Positions 50,093 through 59,954 are shown, counted from the stretch's first letter. The stretch is DNA of 64,000 bases from Streptomyces sp. CB00455 (GCF_001905445.1 NZ_LIVQ01000004.1:454175-518174), one strand, 5' to 3'. The notes: generated by a model not told the origin, from the letters alone. Made by a program: numbers and translations.

Positions 50093-52948
50093 TTGTCCCC
50101 GACTAGCGAGACCGCAAAGGGCGGCCGCCGACTCGTCATCGTCGAGTCCCCTGCCAAGGCGAAGACGATCAAGGGCTACCTCGGCCCCGGATACGTCGTC
50201 GAGGCGAGCGTCGGGCACATCCGCGACCTCCCCAGTGGCGCGGCCGAGGTTCCCGACAAGTACACCGGCGAGGTGCGCCGCCTCGGTGTGGACGTCGAGC
50301 ACGACTTCGCCCCGATCTACGTCGTCAACGCCGACAAGAAGGCCCAGGTCAGGAAGCTCAAGGAGCTGCTGGCCGAATCCGACGAACTCTTCCTCGCCAC
50401 CGATGAGGACCGCGAGGGCGAAGCCATCGCGTGGCACCTGCAGGAAGTCCTCAAGCCCAAGGTCCCCGTCCACCGGATGGTCTTCCACGAGATCACCAAG
50501 GACGCGATCCGCGACGCCGTCGCTAACCCGCGCGAGCTGAACCAGCGCATGGTCGACGCCCAGGAGACCCGCCGCATCCTCGACCGTCTCTACGGCTACG
50601 AGGTCTCGCCGGTCCTGTGGAAGAAGGTCATGCCGAAGCTGTCGGCGGGCCGCGTCCAGTCCGTGGCCACCCGCCTCGTCGTCGAGCGGGAGCGCGAGCG
50701 CATCGCCTTCCGCTCCGCCGAGTACTGGGACCTGACCGGCACCTTCTCCACCGGTCGCGCCGGTGACGCCTCCGACCCCTCCACGCTGGTCGCGCGCCTG
50801 AACACGGTGGACGGCAAGCGCGTGGCGCAGGGCCGCGACTTCGGCTCGACCGGGCAGCTCAAGAGCGAGGTGCTGCACCTGGACGAGGCGAACGCCCGGG
50901 CGCTCGCCGCCGCGCTGGAAGGCGCTTCGTTCGCCGTCCGCTCGGTCGAGTCCAAGCCGTACCGCCGCTCCCCGTACGCGCCGTTCCGTACGACGACGCT
51001 CCAGCAGGAGGCCTCGCGCAAGCTGGGCTTCGGTGCGAAGGCGACCATGCAGGTGGCCCAGAAGCTGTACGAGAACGGCTTCATCACCTACATGCGTACG
51101 GACTCCACCACGCTCTCCGAGACCGCGATCTCGGCGGCGCGGGCGCAGGTCACGCAGCTCTACGGGGCGGACTACCTGCCCGAGAAGCCGCGCGTCTACG
51201 CCGGCAAGGTCAAGAACGCGCAGGAGGCCCACGAGGCGATCCGCCCCTCGGGCGACCGTTTCCGCACGCCGGCCGAGACGGGTCTGACCGGTGACCAGTT
51301 CCGCCTGTACGAGCTGATCTGGAAGCGGACCGTCGCCTCCCAGATGAAGGACGCGGTCGGCAACTCGGTGACCGTGAAGATCGGCGGCCGGGCCTCGGAC
51401 GGCCGGGACGCGGAGTTCAGCGCCTCCGGCAAGACGATCACCTTCCACGGCTTCATGAAGGCTTACGTGGAGGGCGCGGACGACCCGAACGCCGAGCTCG
51501 ACGACCGCGAGAAGCGCCTCCCGCAGGTCGCGGAGGGCGATGCGCTGTCCGCCGAGGAGATCACGGCGGACGGCCACTCGACGAAGCCGCCGGCCCGTTA
51601 CACCGAGGCGTCGCTGGTCAAGGAGCTCGAAGAGCGCGAGATCGGCCGCCCGTCGACGTACGCGTCGATCATCGGCACGATCCTCGACCGCGGTTACGTC
51701 TTCAAGAAGGGCACGGCGCTCGTCCCGTCCTTCCTGTCGTTCGCCGTCGTGAACCTGCTGGAGACGCACTTCGGCCGGCTCGTCGACTACGACTTCACCG
51801 CGAAGATGGAGGACGACCTCGACCGCATCGCGCGGGGCGAGGCCCAGTCCGTGCCGTGGCTGAAGCGGTTCTACTTCGGCTCGGAGGACGCGACCGAGGT
51901 CGTGCCCGCCGAGGGGGACCACCTCGGCGGCCTGAAGGAGCTGGTCACGGACCTGGGCGCGATCGACGCCCGGGAGATCTCCTCCTTCCCCGTCGGCGAG
52001 GGCATCGTGCTGCGGGTCGGCCGCTACGGGCCCTACGTGGAGCGCGGCGAGAAGGACGCGGAGGGCCACCAGCGGGCCGACGTACCGGACGACATGGCTC
52101 CGGACGAGCTGTCGGTCGAGTACGCGGAAGAGCTGTTCGCCAAGCCGAGCGGAGAGTTCGCGCTCGGCAAGGACCCGGTCAGCGGGAACGAGATCGTCGC
52201 CAAGGACGGCCGCTACGGGCCGTACGTGACGGAGATCCTGCCCGAGGGCACCCCGAAGACCGGCAAGAACGCGGTCAAGCCGAGGACGGCGTCGCTCTTC
52301 CAGTCGATGTCCCTGGACACCGTCACGCTCGACGACGCGCTGAAGCTGATGTCGCTGCCCCGCGTGGTCGGCGCCGACGCGGAGGGCGTGGAGATCACGG
52401 CCCAGAACGGCCGCTACGGCCCGTACCTGAAGAAGGGCACGGACTCGCGGTCGCTGGAGACCGAGGACCAGCTCTTCTCCATCACGCTGGACGAGGCCCT
52501 GGCCATCTACGCGCAGCCGAAGCAGCGGGGCCGCGCCGCGGCCAAGCCGCCGCTGAAGGAGCTGGGCACCGACCCGGTCAGCGAGAAGCCGGTGGTGGTC
52601 AAGGACGGCCGCTTCGGGCCGTACGTGACGGACGGCGAGACGAACGCGACGCTGCGGCGGGACGACGACGTCGAGACGATCACGCCGGAGCGGGGCTACG
52701 AGCTGCTCGCCGAGAAGCGGGCGAAGGGCCCGGCCAAGAAGGTGGCGAAGAAGGCTCCGGCCAAGAAGGCCCCGGCGAAGAAGGCGACGGCGACCAAGAG
52801 CGCCGCGAAGAAGACGACGGCGACGGCGGCCAAGAAGACGACGGCGGCCGCGAAGAAGGCTCCGGCGGCGAAGAAGACGACGGCGACGAAGAGCGCTGCC
52901 GCGGCGAAGAAGACGGCGGGATCGGCGACCGCCTCGACGGACGAGTAG
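50093..52948 (+). CDS. topA: DNA topoisomerase I
   Basis: A 951-residue type IA topoisomerase starting at TTG 50093 (SPTSETAKGGRRLVIVESPAKAKTI). Toprim: Glu in VIVESPAKAKTI and the Asp-x-Asp-x-Glu in ATDEDREGEAIAWHL. The catalytic Tyr is in GFITYMRTDST. The C-terminal domain has four GR(Y/F)GPY(V/L) repeats in place of zinc fingers. The last 70 residues are Lys/Ala repeats of AKKAPAKKA type, which in Streptomyces TopA are known to raise processivity. It relaxes negative supercoils. A longer frame upstream of the TTG is unlikely to be translated. Confidence 0.95.
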   Translation: MSPTSETAKGGRRLVIVESPAKAKTIKGYLGPGYVVEASVGHIRDLPSGAAEVPDKYTGEVRRLGVDVEHDFAPIYVVNADKKAQVRKLKELLAESDELFLATDEDREGEAIAWHLQEVLKPKVPVHRMVFHEITKDAIRDAVANPRELNQRMVDAQETRRILDRLYGYEVSPVLWKKVMPKLSAGRVQSVATRLVVERERERIAFRSAEYWDLTGTFSTGRAGDASDPSTLVARLNTVDGKRVAQGRDFGSTGQLKSEVLHLDEANARALAAALEGASFAVRSVESKPYRRSPYAPFRTTTLQQEASRKLGFGAKATMQVAQKLYENGFITYMRTDSTTLSETAISAARAQVTQLYGADYLPEKPRVYAGKVKNAQEAHEAIRPSGDRFRTPAETGLTGDQFRLYELIWKRTVASQMKDAVGNSVTVKIGGRASDGRDAEFSASGKTITFHGFMKAYVEGADDPNAELDDREKRLPQVAEGDALSAEEITADGHSTKPPARYTEASLVKELEEREIGRPSTYASIIGTILDRGYVFKKGTALVPSFLSFAVVNLLETHFGRLVDYDFTAKMEDDLDRIARGEAQSVPWLKRFYFGSEDATEVVPAEGDHLGGLKELVTDLGAIDAREISSFPVGEGIVLRVGRYGPYVERGEKDAEGHQRADVPDDMAPDELSVEYAEELFAKPSGEFALGKDPVSGNEIVAKDGRYGPYVTEILPEGTPKTGKNAVKPRTASLFQSMSLDTVTLDDALKLMSLPRVVGADAEGVEITAQNGRYGPYLKKGTDSRSLETEDQLFSITLDEALAIYAQPKQRGRAAAKPPLKELGTDPVSEKPVVVKDGRFGPYVTDGETNATLRRDDDVETITPERGYELLAEKRAKGPAKKVAKKAPAKKAPAKKATATKSAAKKTTATAAKKTTAAAKKAPAAKKTTATKSAAAAKKTAGSATASTDE

Positions 52949-52987
52949 CAACGCGACCCGGGGGCCCGGCCCTCGGGCCTTTTGGCC

Positions 52988-53035
52988 GCGAACGACCCGG
53001 CCCACGTGCGCAGGCACGGGGGCCGGGTCGTTCGC
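52988..53035 (+). terminator. terminator of topA, followed by direct repeats
   Basis: A perfect 16-base stem (52988-53003 with 53020-53035) 39 bases after topA. Sequence CGGGTCGTTCGCG from its right arm recurs near 53043 and 53067, giving three direct copies. Confidence 0.8.
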
Positions 53036-53184
53036 GTCGGGCGGGTCGTTCGCGGCCGGAAGGCCGGGTCGTTCGCGTCGGCGGGCCGGGCGGCCGGGGC
53101 GCGGCGCGACGGCTGTGAGCAGTGCGGATCACACCGGTCGGTGCTCGGCCGCATGGAGTCGAGCGCAGCGGATAGGCTGGGCGG

Positions 53185-56100
53185 ATGACGCGAGCCGAGC
53201 AGCCGACGGTCGTGACCGCCCCCGCGAACCCCACCTACGACGAAGCCCTAGCCGCGGATTCCCGCGAGCGTGCGGTGCGCGCCCTGCTACGCACCCCGAG
53301 GCTGCGCCGGCTGTGGAGCGCCCAGCTGGTGAGCGGCATCGGCGATGCCCTCGCCTTGCTGGTGCTGGTTCTGCTGGCCCTTCAGGCGGCGGTCGCCGAG
53401 GAGTCCTTCGGCGGTGGGTACCGCGGCGCGGCGCTCGCCGTCGCCGTCGTCTTCGGGGTCCGGATCCTTGCCACCCTGCTCTTCGGTGCGGTCCTGCTGG
53501 GCCCGCTGGCCGGGCTCTTCGCCCCCGGCGGCAAGCTGGACCGCCGCTGGACCATGATCGGCGCCGACGGGCTCCGGCTCGGGCTCTTCGTCGTGGCCCC
53601 GCTGTGGCTCGGCTGGCTGCCGGAGCACGCGCTCACCGCCCTGCTGGCCACCGTCTTCGTCGCCGGCGCCGCCGAGCGGCTGTGGACCCTGGCCAAGGAC
53701 AGCGCGGCTCCCGCCCTGCTGCCGGCGCCGCCGCCGGAGGGGGCGACCGTACGGCCGCTTCCCGACCACCTGGACGCGCTGCGGCGGCTGACCCTGCGTA
53801 CGGGATTCGCGACGCTCCCGGCTGCCGCGGCCGTGCTGCTGGCCGCCACCCTGGTCGGCAAGGCCCTCGGTCTCGGCGTGGACTGGTTCGCGGACAACCA
53901 GGCCGCCCTCGGCTCGTACGTGGCCTCCGGCCTCTTCGCGGCCTCCGTCTCGCTGCTGCTGCCGCTGGTGCTGCCCCGGACGAAGACCCCGCGGCCCCGC
54001 TCGCCGCTGGAAGGGCTGCGCGCCCCCAAGGCGGGCGACCGGCCCGAAAAGGGCCGTACCGGCGCCGTCCCCCTGCTGGTCCTGGCCGGCGCCGCGGTCG
54101 CCGGAGCGGTGTCCTGCGCGGTGGCCGTGTCCGTGCTGCACGCCTCCGACCTCGGCGGCGGACCGGCGGCCTTCGCGCTGTTCGTCCTCGCCCTGCTCGG
54201 CGGCACCGCCGCCGGCATCCGCGCCACCCAGGCCGGCAAGGTGCTGCCCGCGCTGTCCCGGCGCCGCCTGCTGGCCCTGGCCATAGCGGTGACCGGGCTC
54301 GCGCTGCTGCTGACCGGGCTGATCCCCGACACCGCGACGGTGCTGCTCACCGCGCTGCTCGCGGGCACCTCGGCAGGGGTCGCGGCCAACACCGCCCACA
54401 CCCTGCTGGACCAGGAGACCGAGGAGTTCCGCCGGGCCCGGGTCACCGAGCACCTGCAGGCCGTCGTACGGGTGGCCGTGGCCCTCGGGGCCCTCGCCGG
54501 CCCGCTCCTGGCCGCCGCGATCGGTCCGCACCGGCTGGGCGGCGGCGAGGTCGTCCTCTCGCACGGCGGAGCCGCCTACACCCTGATGCTGGTCGGCGTC
54601 CTGCTGCTGCCGCTCGCCGCCGTGGTCCTGACCAAGGCCGACGACCGCAGGGGCGTGCCCCTGCGGCGCGACCTGCGCGAGGCGCTGCGCGGCGGCGAAC
54701 CGGGCCAGGCGACCTCCGGAACCGGCTTCTTCATCGTCCTGGAGGGCGGCGACGGCGCCGGCAAGTCCACCCAGGTGGAGGCGCTGGCCGACTGGATACG
54801 GGGCAAGGGCCACGAGGTCGTCGTGACCCGCGAGCCGGGGGCCACCCCGGTCGGCAAGCGGCTGCGCTCCATCCTCCTCGATATCTCCTCCGCGGGGTTG
54901 TCGAACCGCGCCGAGGCACTGCTGTACGCCGCCGACCGCGCCGAGCACGTGGACACGGTGGTGCGCCCGGCCCTGGAGCGCGGCGCGGTGGTCGTCTCGG
55001 ACCGCTACATCGACTCCTCGGTGGCCTACCAGGGCGCCGGCCGCGACCTGTCCCCGACGGAGATCGCCCGCATCTCGCGCTGGGCCACCGACGGGCTCGT
55101 CCCGCATCTGACGGTGCTGCTCGACGTGTCCCCGGAGACGGCGCGGGAACGGTTCACCGAGGCCCCCGACCGGCTGGAGTCGGAGCCGGCGGAGTTCCAC
55201 CAGCGGGTGCGGTCGGGCTTCCTGACCCTCGCCGCGGCCGACCCCGGCCGCTACCTGGTGGTTGACGCGGGCCAGGACCCGGAAGCGGTCACCACCGTCG
55301 TACGCCACCGCCTGGACCGGATGCTCCCGCTCTCGGAGGCCGAGCTGGCCGCGCTGGCGCAGGCGCGGCGCCTCGCCGAGGAGGAGGCCCGGCGCAGGGC
55401 CGAGGAAGAGGCGGCGCGCAAGGCCGAGGAGGAGCGGCTGCGGGCCGAGGAAGAGGCCCGCAGGGCGCGCGAGGCCGAGGAGGCCCGGATCCGGGCCGAG
55501 GCCGAGGCCGCCCGCAGGGCCGAGGAGGAGCGGCAGCGCGTCGAGGAGGAGGCCCGGGCCCGGGCCGAGGCCGAGCGACTGCGCGCGGAGGCCGAGGAGA
55601 AGGCGCGGGCAGCGGAGCAGGAGCGGCTGCGGCGGCAGGCGCAGGAGGAGGCCCGGCTGCGGGCCGAGGCCGAGGAACGGCGGCTGGAGAAGCAGCGGCG
55701 GGCCGAGGAGGCCCTGCTGAAGGCGGAGCAGGCGCGCCGGCTGGCGGCGGCCGCCGCGGCCGAGGCGGCGGCGGAGGCTGCGGCCGCCTCGGCGGCGTCG
55801 GCTGCCGCGGCGTCGGCGGCGCAGGCTGCCCCGGCTGCCCCGGCACAGGCCGCACCGGGCGCGTCGGCTCAGGCCGCGCAGGCTCCTTCGGTCTCCTCGG
55901 ATCCCGGTACGTCGGGTCGGGCCGCGTCCGCGCGGGCCGCCTCGGCCCCGGCGCAGGCTCCCGCGGCCGCCCCCGAGGCCGGGCCGCATCCGGACGACGC
56001 CGTGACGGTCGAGACGCCGGCGCTCCGGCGGGTCGTCCAGCCGGACGACGTCACCCAGACCGTGCCCGTGCCGAAGGCCGACCTGACGAAGCCGCCGGTC

Positions 56101-56448
56101 CGCCCGGACGACGAGACGGCCGTACTGCCCCCCGTACGCCCCGGCGACGGACCCGCGCCGCAGGCGACGACCGGACCGGCCCGGTCCGCTTCGCGGCCCA
56201 CGGCCCGGCGCCCCCGGCAGGACCCGGCCGACCGGGTGCCGCCCGGCATCTTCCGGGAGCCCGGCAACGACCGGACGCGCGAGCTGCCGGTCCTCGGCGA
56301 GGACGGCCGTCCGCGCCGCCCGCGCCCGGACTGGGCGGAGGAGACGCCGCTGGACGACCTGCCGACGCTGGCGGACGAACTGCTCGGCCGGCGCCGGGAG
56401 AGCGAGGACGGCGACGACGACGGGCAGGGCCCGCACCGCCGCCGCTGA
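53185..56448 (+). CDS. tmk: membrane-transporter-like domain fused to thymidylate kinase
   Basis: A 1087-residue fusion. Residues about 40-500 form an MFS-like membrane domain with 10-12 hydrophobic segments (LRRLWSAQLVSGIGDALAL is an MFS entry). Residues about 513-715 are a complete dTMP kinase: P-loop LEGGDGAGKSTQVEAL, TREPGATPVGKRLR (the P-Arg-Glu-Pro block), and VSDRYIDSSVAYQGAGRDL (DRY and lid). Residues 720-870 are a Glu/Arg/Ala-rich coiled coil, followed by a disordered Ala/Pro/acidic tail to the end. dTMP phosphorylation is assured by the motifs. The membrane part is unexplained. It lies between topA and holB, genes of DNA replication. Confidence 0.9.
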   Translation: MTRAEQPTVVTAPANPTYDEALAADSRERAVRALLRTPRLRRLWSAQLVSGIGDALALLVLVLLALQAAVAEESFGGGYRGAALAVAVVFGVRILATLLFGAVLLGPLAGLFAPGGKLDRRWTMIGADGLRLGLFVVAPLWLGWLPEHALTALLATVFVAGAAERLWTLAKDSAAPALLPAPPPEGATVRPLPDHLDALRRLTLRTGFATLPAAAAVLLAATLVGKALGLGVDWFADNQAALGSYVASGLFAASVSLLLPLVLPRTKTPRPRSPLEGLRAPKAGDRPEKGRTGAVPLLVLAGAAVAGAVSCAVAVSVLHASDLGGGPAAFALFVLALLGGTAAGIRATQAGKVLPALSRRRLLALAIAVTGLALLLTGLIPDTATVLLTALLAGTSAGVAANTAHTLLDQETEEFRRARVTEHLQAVVRVAVALGALAGPLLAAAIGPHRLGGGEVVLSHGGAAYTLMLVGVLLLPLAAVVLTKADDRRGVPLRRDLREALRGGEPGQATSGTGFFIVLEGGDGAGKSTQVEALADWIRGKGHEVVVTREPGATPVGKRLRSILLDISSAGLSNRAEALLYAADRAEHVDTVVRPALERGAVVVSDRYIDSSVAYQGAGRDLSPTEIARISRWATDGLVPHLTVLLDVSPETARERFTEAPDRLESEPAEFHQRVRSGFLTLAAADPGRYLVVDAGQDPEAVTTVVRHRLDRMLPLSEAELAALAQARRLAEEEARRRAEEEAARKAEEERLRAEEEARRAREAEEARIRAEAEAARRAEEERQRVEEEARARAEAERLRAEAEEKARAAEQERLRRQAQEEARLRAEAEERRLEKQRRAEEALLKAEQARRLAAAAAAEAAAEAAAASAASAAAASAAQAAPAAPAQAAPGASAQAAQAPSVSSDPGTSGRAASARAASAPAQAPAAAPEAGPHPDDAVTVETPALRRVVQPDDVTQTVPVPKADLTKPPVRPDDETAVLPPVRPGDGPAPQATTGPARSASRPTARRPRQDPADRVPPGIFREPGNDRTRELPVLGEDGRPRRPRPDWAEETPLDDLPTLADELLGRRRESEDGDDDGQGPHRRR

Positions 56449-56518
56449 CCGGCGCGGGAGGGGTTGTCAGTGGCGCCCGCCACAATGGGCGCACGGAGAG
56501 TGAAAGGCGGTGGGCGGC

Positions 56519-57730
56519 ATGCCCGTATGGGACGACCTGGTGGGGCAGGAGCGGGTCCAGACGCAGCTGGCCGCCGCCGCCCGTGACGCCGACGGCCTGG
56601 TCACGGCCGTCGTGGAGGGGACGGAGCCGCCCGCCGCCTCCAAGATGACGCACGCCTGGCTGTTCACCGGGCCGCCCGGTTCCGGGCGGTCCACCGCCGC
56701 CCGTGCCTTCGCGGCCGCCCTCCAGTGCACCAGCCCCGACCGCGCCCTCGGCGGGGAGCCGGGCTGCGGCTTCTGCGAGGGCTGCCACACCACCCTGATC
56801 GGTACGCATTCCGATGTGGAGATCGTCCGGACCGATCTGCTGTCCATCGGCGTGAAGGAGACCCGGGAGCTGGTCCGCCGGGCGCAGCTCTCCCCGGCCG
56901 TGGGCCGATGGCAGGTCATCGTCCTGGAGGATGCCGACCGGCTCACCGAGGGCGCGGGCAACGTGATCCTCAAGGCCGTGGAGGAGCCCGCCCCGCGGAC
57001 GGTGTGGCTGTTGTGCGCGCCTTCCCTGGAGGACGTGCTGCCCACGATCCGCTCCCGCTGCCGGCACCTGACCCTGCGCACCCCGCCGGTGGCTGCCGTC
57101 GCCGACGTGCTGGTGCGGCGGGACGGCATCGAGCCCGCACTCGCGGCGGCCGCCGCCCGCGCGACCCAGGGGCACATCGGCCGGGCCCGCCGGCTCGCCA
57201 CCGACGAGTCCGCCCGCGCCCGCCGGGCCACCGTGCTGAAGCTTCCGCTCCGTGTCGACGACGTGGGCGGCTGCCTCAAGGCCGCGCAGGAGCTGGTCGA
57301 CGCCGCCGCCGAGGACGCCAAGCAGGTCGCCGAGGAGGTCGACACGCGGGAGACCGAGGAGCTGCGGGCGGCGCTCGGCGCCGGAGCGGGCGCCGGCAGC
57401 CGGATGCCGCGGGGCACGGCGGGCGTGATGAAGGAGCTGGAGGACCGGCAGAAGCGCCGCCGCACCCGTACCCAGCGCGACAGCCTGGACCTGGCGCTGA
57501 CCGACCTCACCACCTTCTACCGGGACGTGCTGGCCCTGCAGCTCGGTTCGACCGTGGCCATCGCCAACGAGGAGATACGGCCCGACCTCGACCGGATCGC
57601 CCGCGCCTCGGGGCCGGAGCGGACCCTGCGCAGGATCGAGGCGATCATCGCCTGCCGGGACGCCCTGGACCGCAATGTGGCGCCCCTCCTCGCGGTCGAG
57701 GCCATGACGATGTCGCTGCGGGCGGGCTGA
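56519..57730 (+). CDS. holB: DNA polymerase III delta-prime subunit
   Basis: A 403-residue clamp-loader subunit starting at ATG 56519 (MPVWDDLVGQERVQTQL). WLFTGPPGSGRSTAARAF is a P-loop with Arg instead of the catalytic Lys. The zinc-binding group has CGFCEGC and an earlier Cys. VIVLEDADRLTEGAGNVILKAVEEP is the Walker B region, and TIRSRCRHLTL carries the SRC arginine-finger motif. The N-terminal part is DnaX-like, as in gram-positive delta-prime. It loads the beta clamp. It follows tmk by 70 bases. Confidence 0.92.
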   Translation: MPVWDDLVGQERVQTQLAAAARDADGLVTAVVEGTEPPAASKMTHAWLFTGPPGSGRSTAARAFAAALQCTSPDRALGGEPGCGFCEGCHTTLIGTHSDVEIVRTDLLSIGVKETRELVRRAQLSPAVGRWQVIVLEDADRLTEGAGNVILKAVEEPAPRTVWLLCAPSLEDVLPTIRSRCRHLTLRTPPVAAVADVLVRRDGIEPALAAAAARATQGHIGRARRLATDESARARRATVLKLPLRVDDVGGCLKAAQELVDAAAEDAKQVAEEVDTRETEELRAALGAGAGAGSRMPRGTAGVMKELEDRQKRRRTRTQRDSLDLALTDLTTFYRDVLALQLGSTVAIANEEIRPDLDRIARASGPERTLRRIEAIIACRDALDRNVAPLLAVEAMTMSLRAG

Positions 57731-58159
57731 GCCGCCCCGGGGGCGGGGCGCGGACGGGCTCCGGCCTTTCCGGCCTGCGGCCGTCCCCTCGCCGGGCCCA
57801 CCGGGGGCGGGGCGCGGGCGGCCTCCGGCCTTTCCGGCCTGCGGCCGTCCCCTCGCCGGACCGCACCGGGGGCGGGCGGCAGCGGGGCATCGCCGTGGCC
57901 CGTCCGCTGCCGGGTGTCACCGTCGCGGGCCGTCGCGGGGCTCCCGGTGTCCTCGCCGGTCGGGGGCCGGGTTCAGCCCACGCCGGGTTGACGGGTTCAC
58001 CCGTACGGGGGGACCGGCGGTGGGGGCGGGACGGGGTCCGTCCCCGGCCCCGTCGTGGCCCCGTCCGTGCCCCCGTCCGGCCGCGGGCCGCGCGGTCCCC
58101 GCGGGCGTCCGGTGCGGGGCCGCCCGCTGTCCGGTGCCGACAGGCCGTAGGCTCCGAGG
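57731..58159. repeat. non-coding stretch with a tandem 64-bp duplication
   Basis: 57738-57801 and 57802-57866 are two near-identical units (CTCCGGCCTTTCCGGCCTGC core), and the first 15 bases of a third copy follow at 57867. GGCCTTTCCGGCC/GGCCGTCCCC may form short hairpins. The remaining bases to 58159 are GC-rich with no gene visible. The span separates holB from the hydrolase gene. Confidence 0.7.
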
Positions 58160-59704
58160 ATGGACACCAGTCGCCTGCTGCGTACCACCGGAACCGTGAT
58201 CGCAGCCGCCGGGCTGCTGCTCTCCGGATGCACCTCGGGCGGGTCGGGGGGACCCCGGGCCGCCGCGTCCTTCGCTTCTCCGTCCGCGGACCCGGCCGCC
58301 CTGCGCCCGTACTACGAGCAGAAGCTGAGCTGGCGCGAATGCGGTGTCCCCGGCTTCCAGTGCGCCACGATGAAGGCCCCCCTGGACTACGCGAACCCCG
58401 GCTCCGGCCAGGACGTCGACATCGCGGTGGCCCGCCGCCAGGCCACCGGCCCCGGCAAGCGGCTCGGCTCTCTCGTGGTCAACCCGGGCGGCCCCGGCGG
58501 ATCCGGCATCGGGTACCTCCAGGCGTACGCGGGGATCGGGTACCCGGCTCCCGTCCGCGCCCGGTACGACATGGTGTCCTTCGACCCGCGCGGAGTGGAC
58601 CGCAGCAGCCCCGTCGAGTGCCTGACCGGCCCGGAGATGGACAAGTACACGCAGGTGGACCAGACGCCGGACGACGCGGCCGAGCGGGCACGGCTGGTGG
58701 CCTCCTTCAAGGAGTTCGCCGCCGGCTGCCAGAAGCGCTCCGAGCGGATCCTCCCGCACGTCTCCACCGTCGACGCCGCCCGGGACATGGACCTGCTGCG
58801 CGGGGTGCTCGGCGACGAGAAGCTCAACTACGTCGGAGCCTCCTACGGCACCTTCCTCGGGGCGACCTACGCGGACCTCTTCCCGGCCCGGGTCGGCCGG
58901 CTGGTCCTGGACGGCGCGATGGACCCCACCCGCTCGGCGGTGGACCTCAACCGCGACCAGACCGAGGGCTTCGAGACCGCCTTCACCGCCTTCGCCGAGG
59001 ACTGCGCGAAGCAGCCCGACTGCCCCCTCGGCAAGGGCGGTCCGGAGGCGATGGCGGCCCGCCTGAAGGACTTCTTCCGCAAGGCCGACGCCCAGCCGGT
59101 GCCCTCGGGCGATGCGGACCGCCCGCTGGGCGAGGCGCTGGCGACCACCGGGGCGATCGCGGCGCTGTACGACGAGAGCGCCTGGCCGCAGCTGCGCGAG
59201 GCGCTCACCGCGGCCATGAACGGTGACGGGGCGAGCCTGCTGAGCCTGGCGGACAGCTACTACGAGCGCGGACCGGACGGCAAGTACGCCAACCTGATGT
59301 TCGCGAACGCCGCCGTCAACTGCCTCGACCAGCCCCCGGCCTTCGCCGGTCCGGAGGAAGTCCAGAGCGCCCTGCCGTCCTTCGAGAAAGCCTCCCCGGT
59401 CTTCGGCACGGGCCTGGCCTGGGCCTCGCTGAACTGCACGTACTGGCCGGTGAAGGCCACGGGCACGGCGAGGCCGCTGACCGCCAAGGGCGCCGCCCCG
59501 ATCCTGGTGGTCGGCACCACCCGCGACCCGGCGACCCCGTACAAGTGGGCCCAGGCCCTCGCGGGCCAGCTGGAGTCGGGCACCCTGCTGACCTACGACG
59601 GCGACGGCCACACGGCCTACGGGCGCGGCAGCGACTGCATCGACACCTCCATCAACCGGTACCTGCTGGAGGGCAAGGCCCCGGCCGACGGCAAGAAGTG
59701 CTGA
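58160..59704 (+). CDS. Tap-like alpha/beta hydrolase lipoprotein
   Basis: A 514-residue secreted hydrolase. The signal peptide ends in the lipobox LLSGC. The alpha/beta domain has NPGGPGGSGIGYL (oxyanion loop), FDPRGVDRSS, nucleophile YVGASYGTFLG, Asp in VVGTTRDPATPY, and His in YDGDGHTAYG. The C-terminal TAP-type domain (residues about 390-490) identifies it as a tripeptidyl-aminopeptidase/SlpD-E-like exopeptidase. It would act outside the cell, removing peptides from exported proteins. Cys pairs (WRECGVPGFQCATM and others) fit an exported fold. The ATG has GAGG immediately upstream. Confidence 0.9.
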   Translation: MDTSRLLRTTGTVIAAAGLLLSGCTSGGSGGPRAAASFASPSADPAALRPYYEQKLSWRECGVPGFQCATMKAPLDYANPGSGQDVDIAVARRQATGPGKRLGSLVVNPGGPGGSGIGYLQAYAGIGYPAPVRARYDMVSFDPRGVDRSSPVECLTGPEMDKYTQVDQTPDDAAERARLVASFKEFAAGCQKRSERILPHVSTVDAARDMDLLRGVLGDEKLNYVGASYGTFLGATYADLFPARVGRLVLDGAMDPTRSAVDLNRDQTEGFETAFTAFAEDCAKQPDCPLGKGGPEAMAARLKDFFRKADAQPVPSGDADRPLGEALATTGAIAALYDESAWPQLREALTAAMNGDGASLLSLADSYYERGPDGKYANLMFANAAVNCLDQPPAFAGPEEVQSALPSFEKASPVFGTGLAWASLNCTYWPVKATGTARPLTAKGAAPILVVGTTRDPATPYKWAQALAGQLESGTLLTYDGDGHTAYGRGSDCIDTSINRYLLEGKAPADGKKC

Positions 59705-59788
59705 GGGCGGAGACACCGGGGGCGGTCGTGCCGGAAATGAGGTCTCCGTCCCGGTAAGTGGTCCTTTCCCGGCCTCCGTGCAACCTGG

Positions 59789-59818
59789 TTCGGGGCACCC
59801 TTCCACACCCTGTAGACT
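59789..59818 (+). promoter_or_regulatory. probable tRNA-Thr promoter
   Basis: TTCGGG (59789-59794), 18 bases, TAGACT (59813-59818) resembles a -35/-10 pair of the housekeeping type, 56 bases before the tRNA. The match to the -35 is weak. Confidence 0.35.
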
Positions 59819-59874
59819 TGGCGCCGCTGCTGATGAGAGCACCTCTCCGGGGGAATACTTGTCTGACCAGCGGT

Positions 59875-59948
59875 GCCGCCTTAGCTCAGTTGGCCAGAGC
59901 AACGCACTCGTAATGCGTAGGTCTCGGGTTCGAATCCCGAAGGCGGCT
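59875..59948 (+). tRNA. tRNA-Thr (CGT)
   Basis: Seventy-four bases with acceptor GCCGCCT/AGGCGGC and discriminator U, D arm TAGCTCAGTTGGCCAGAGCA, anticodon loop CTCGTAA (anticodon CGT, threonine) and T arm GGGTTCGAATCCC. CCA is not encoded. It is the attachment site for the element that follows: the integrase gene starts its 3' end 127 bases downstream. Confidence 0.97.
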
Positions 59949-59954
59949 CTGTAG

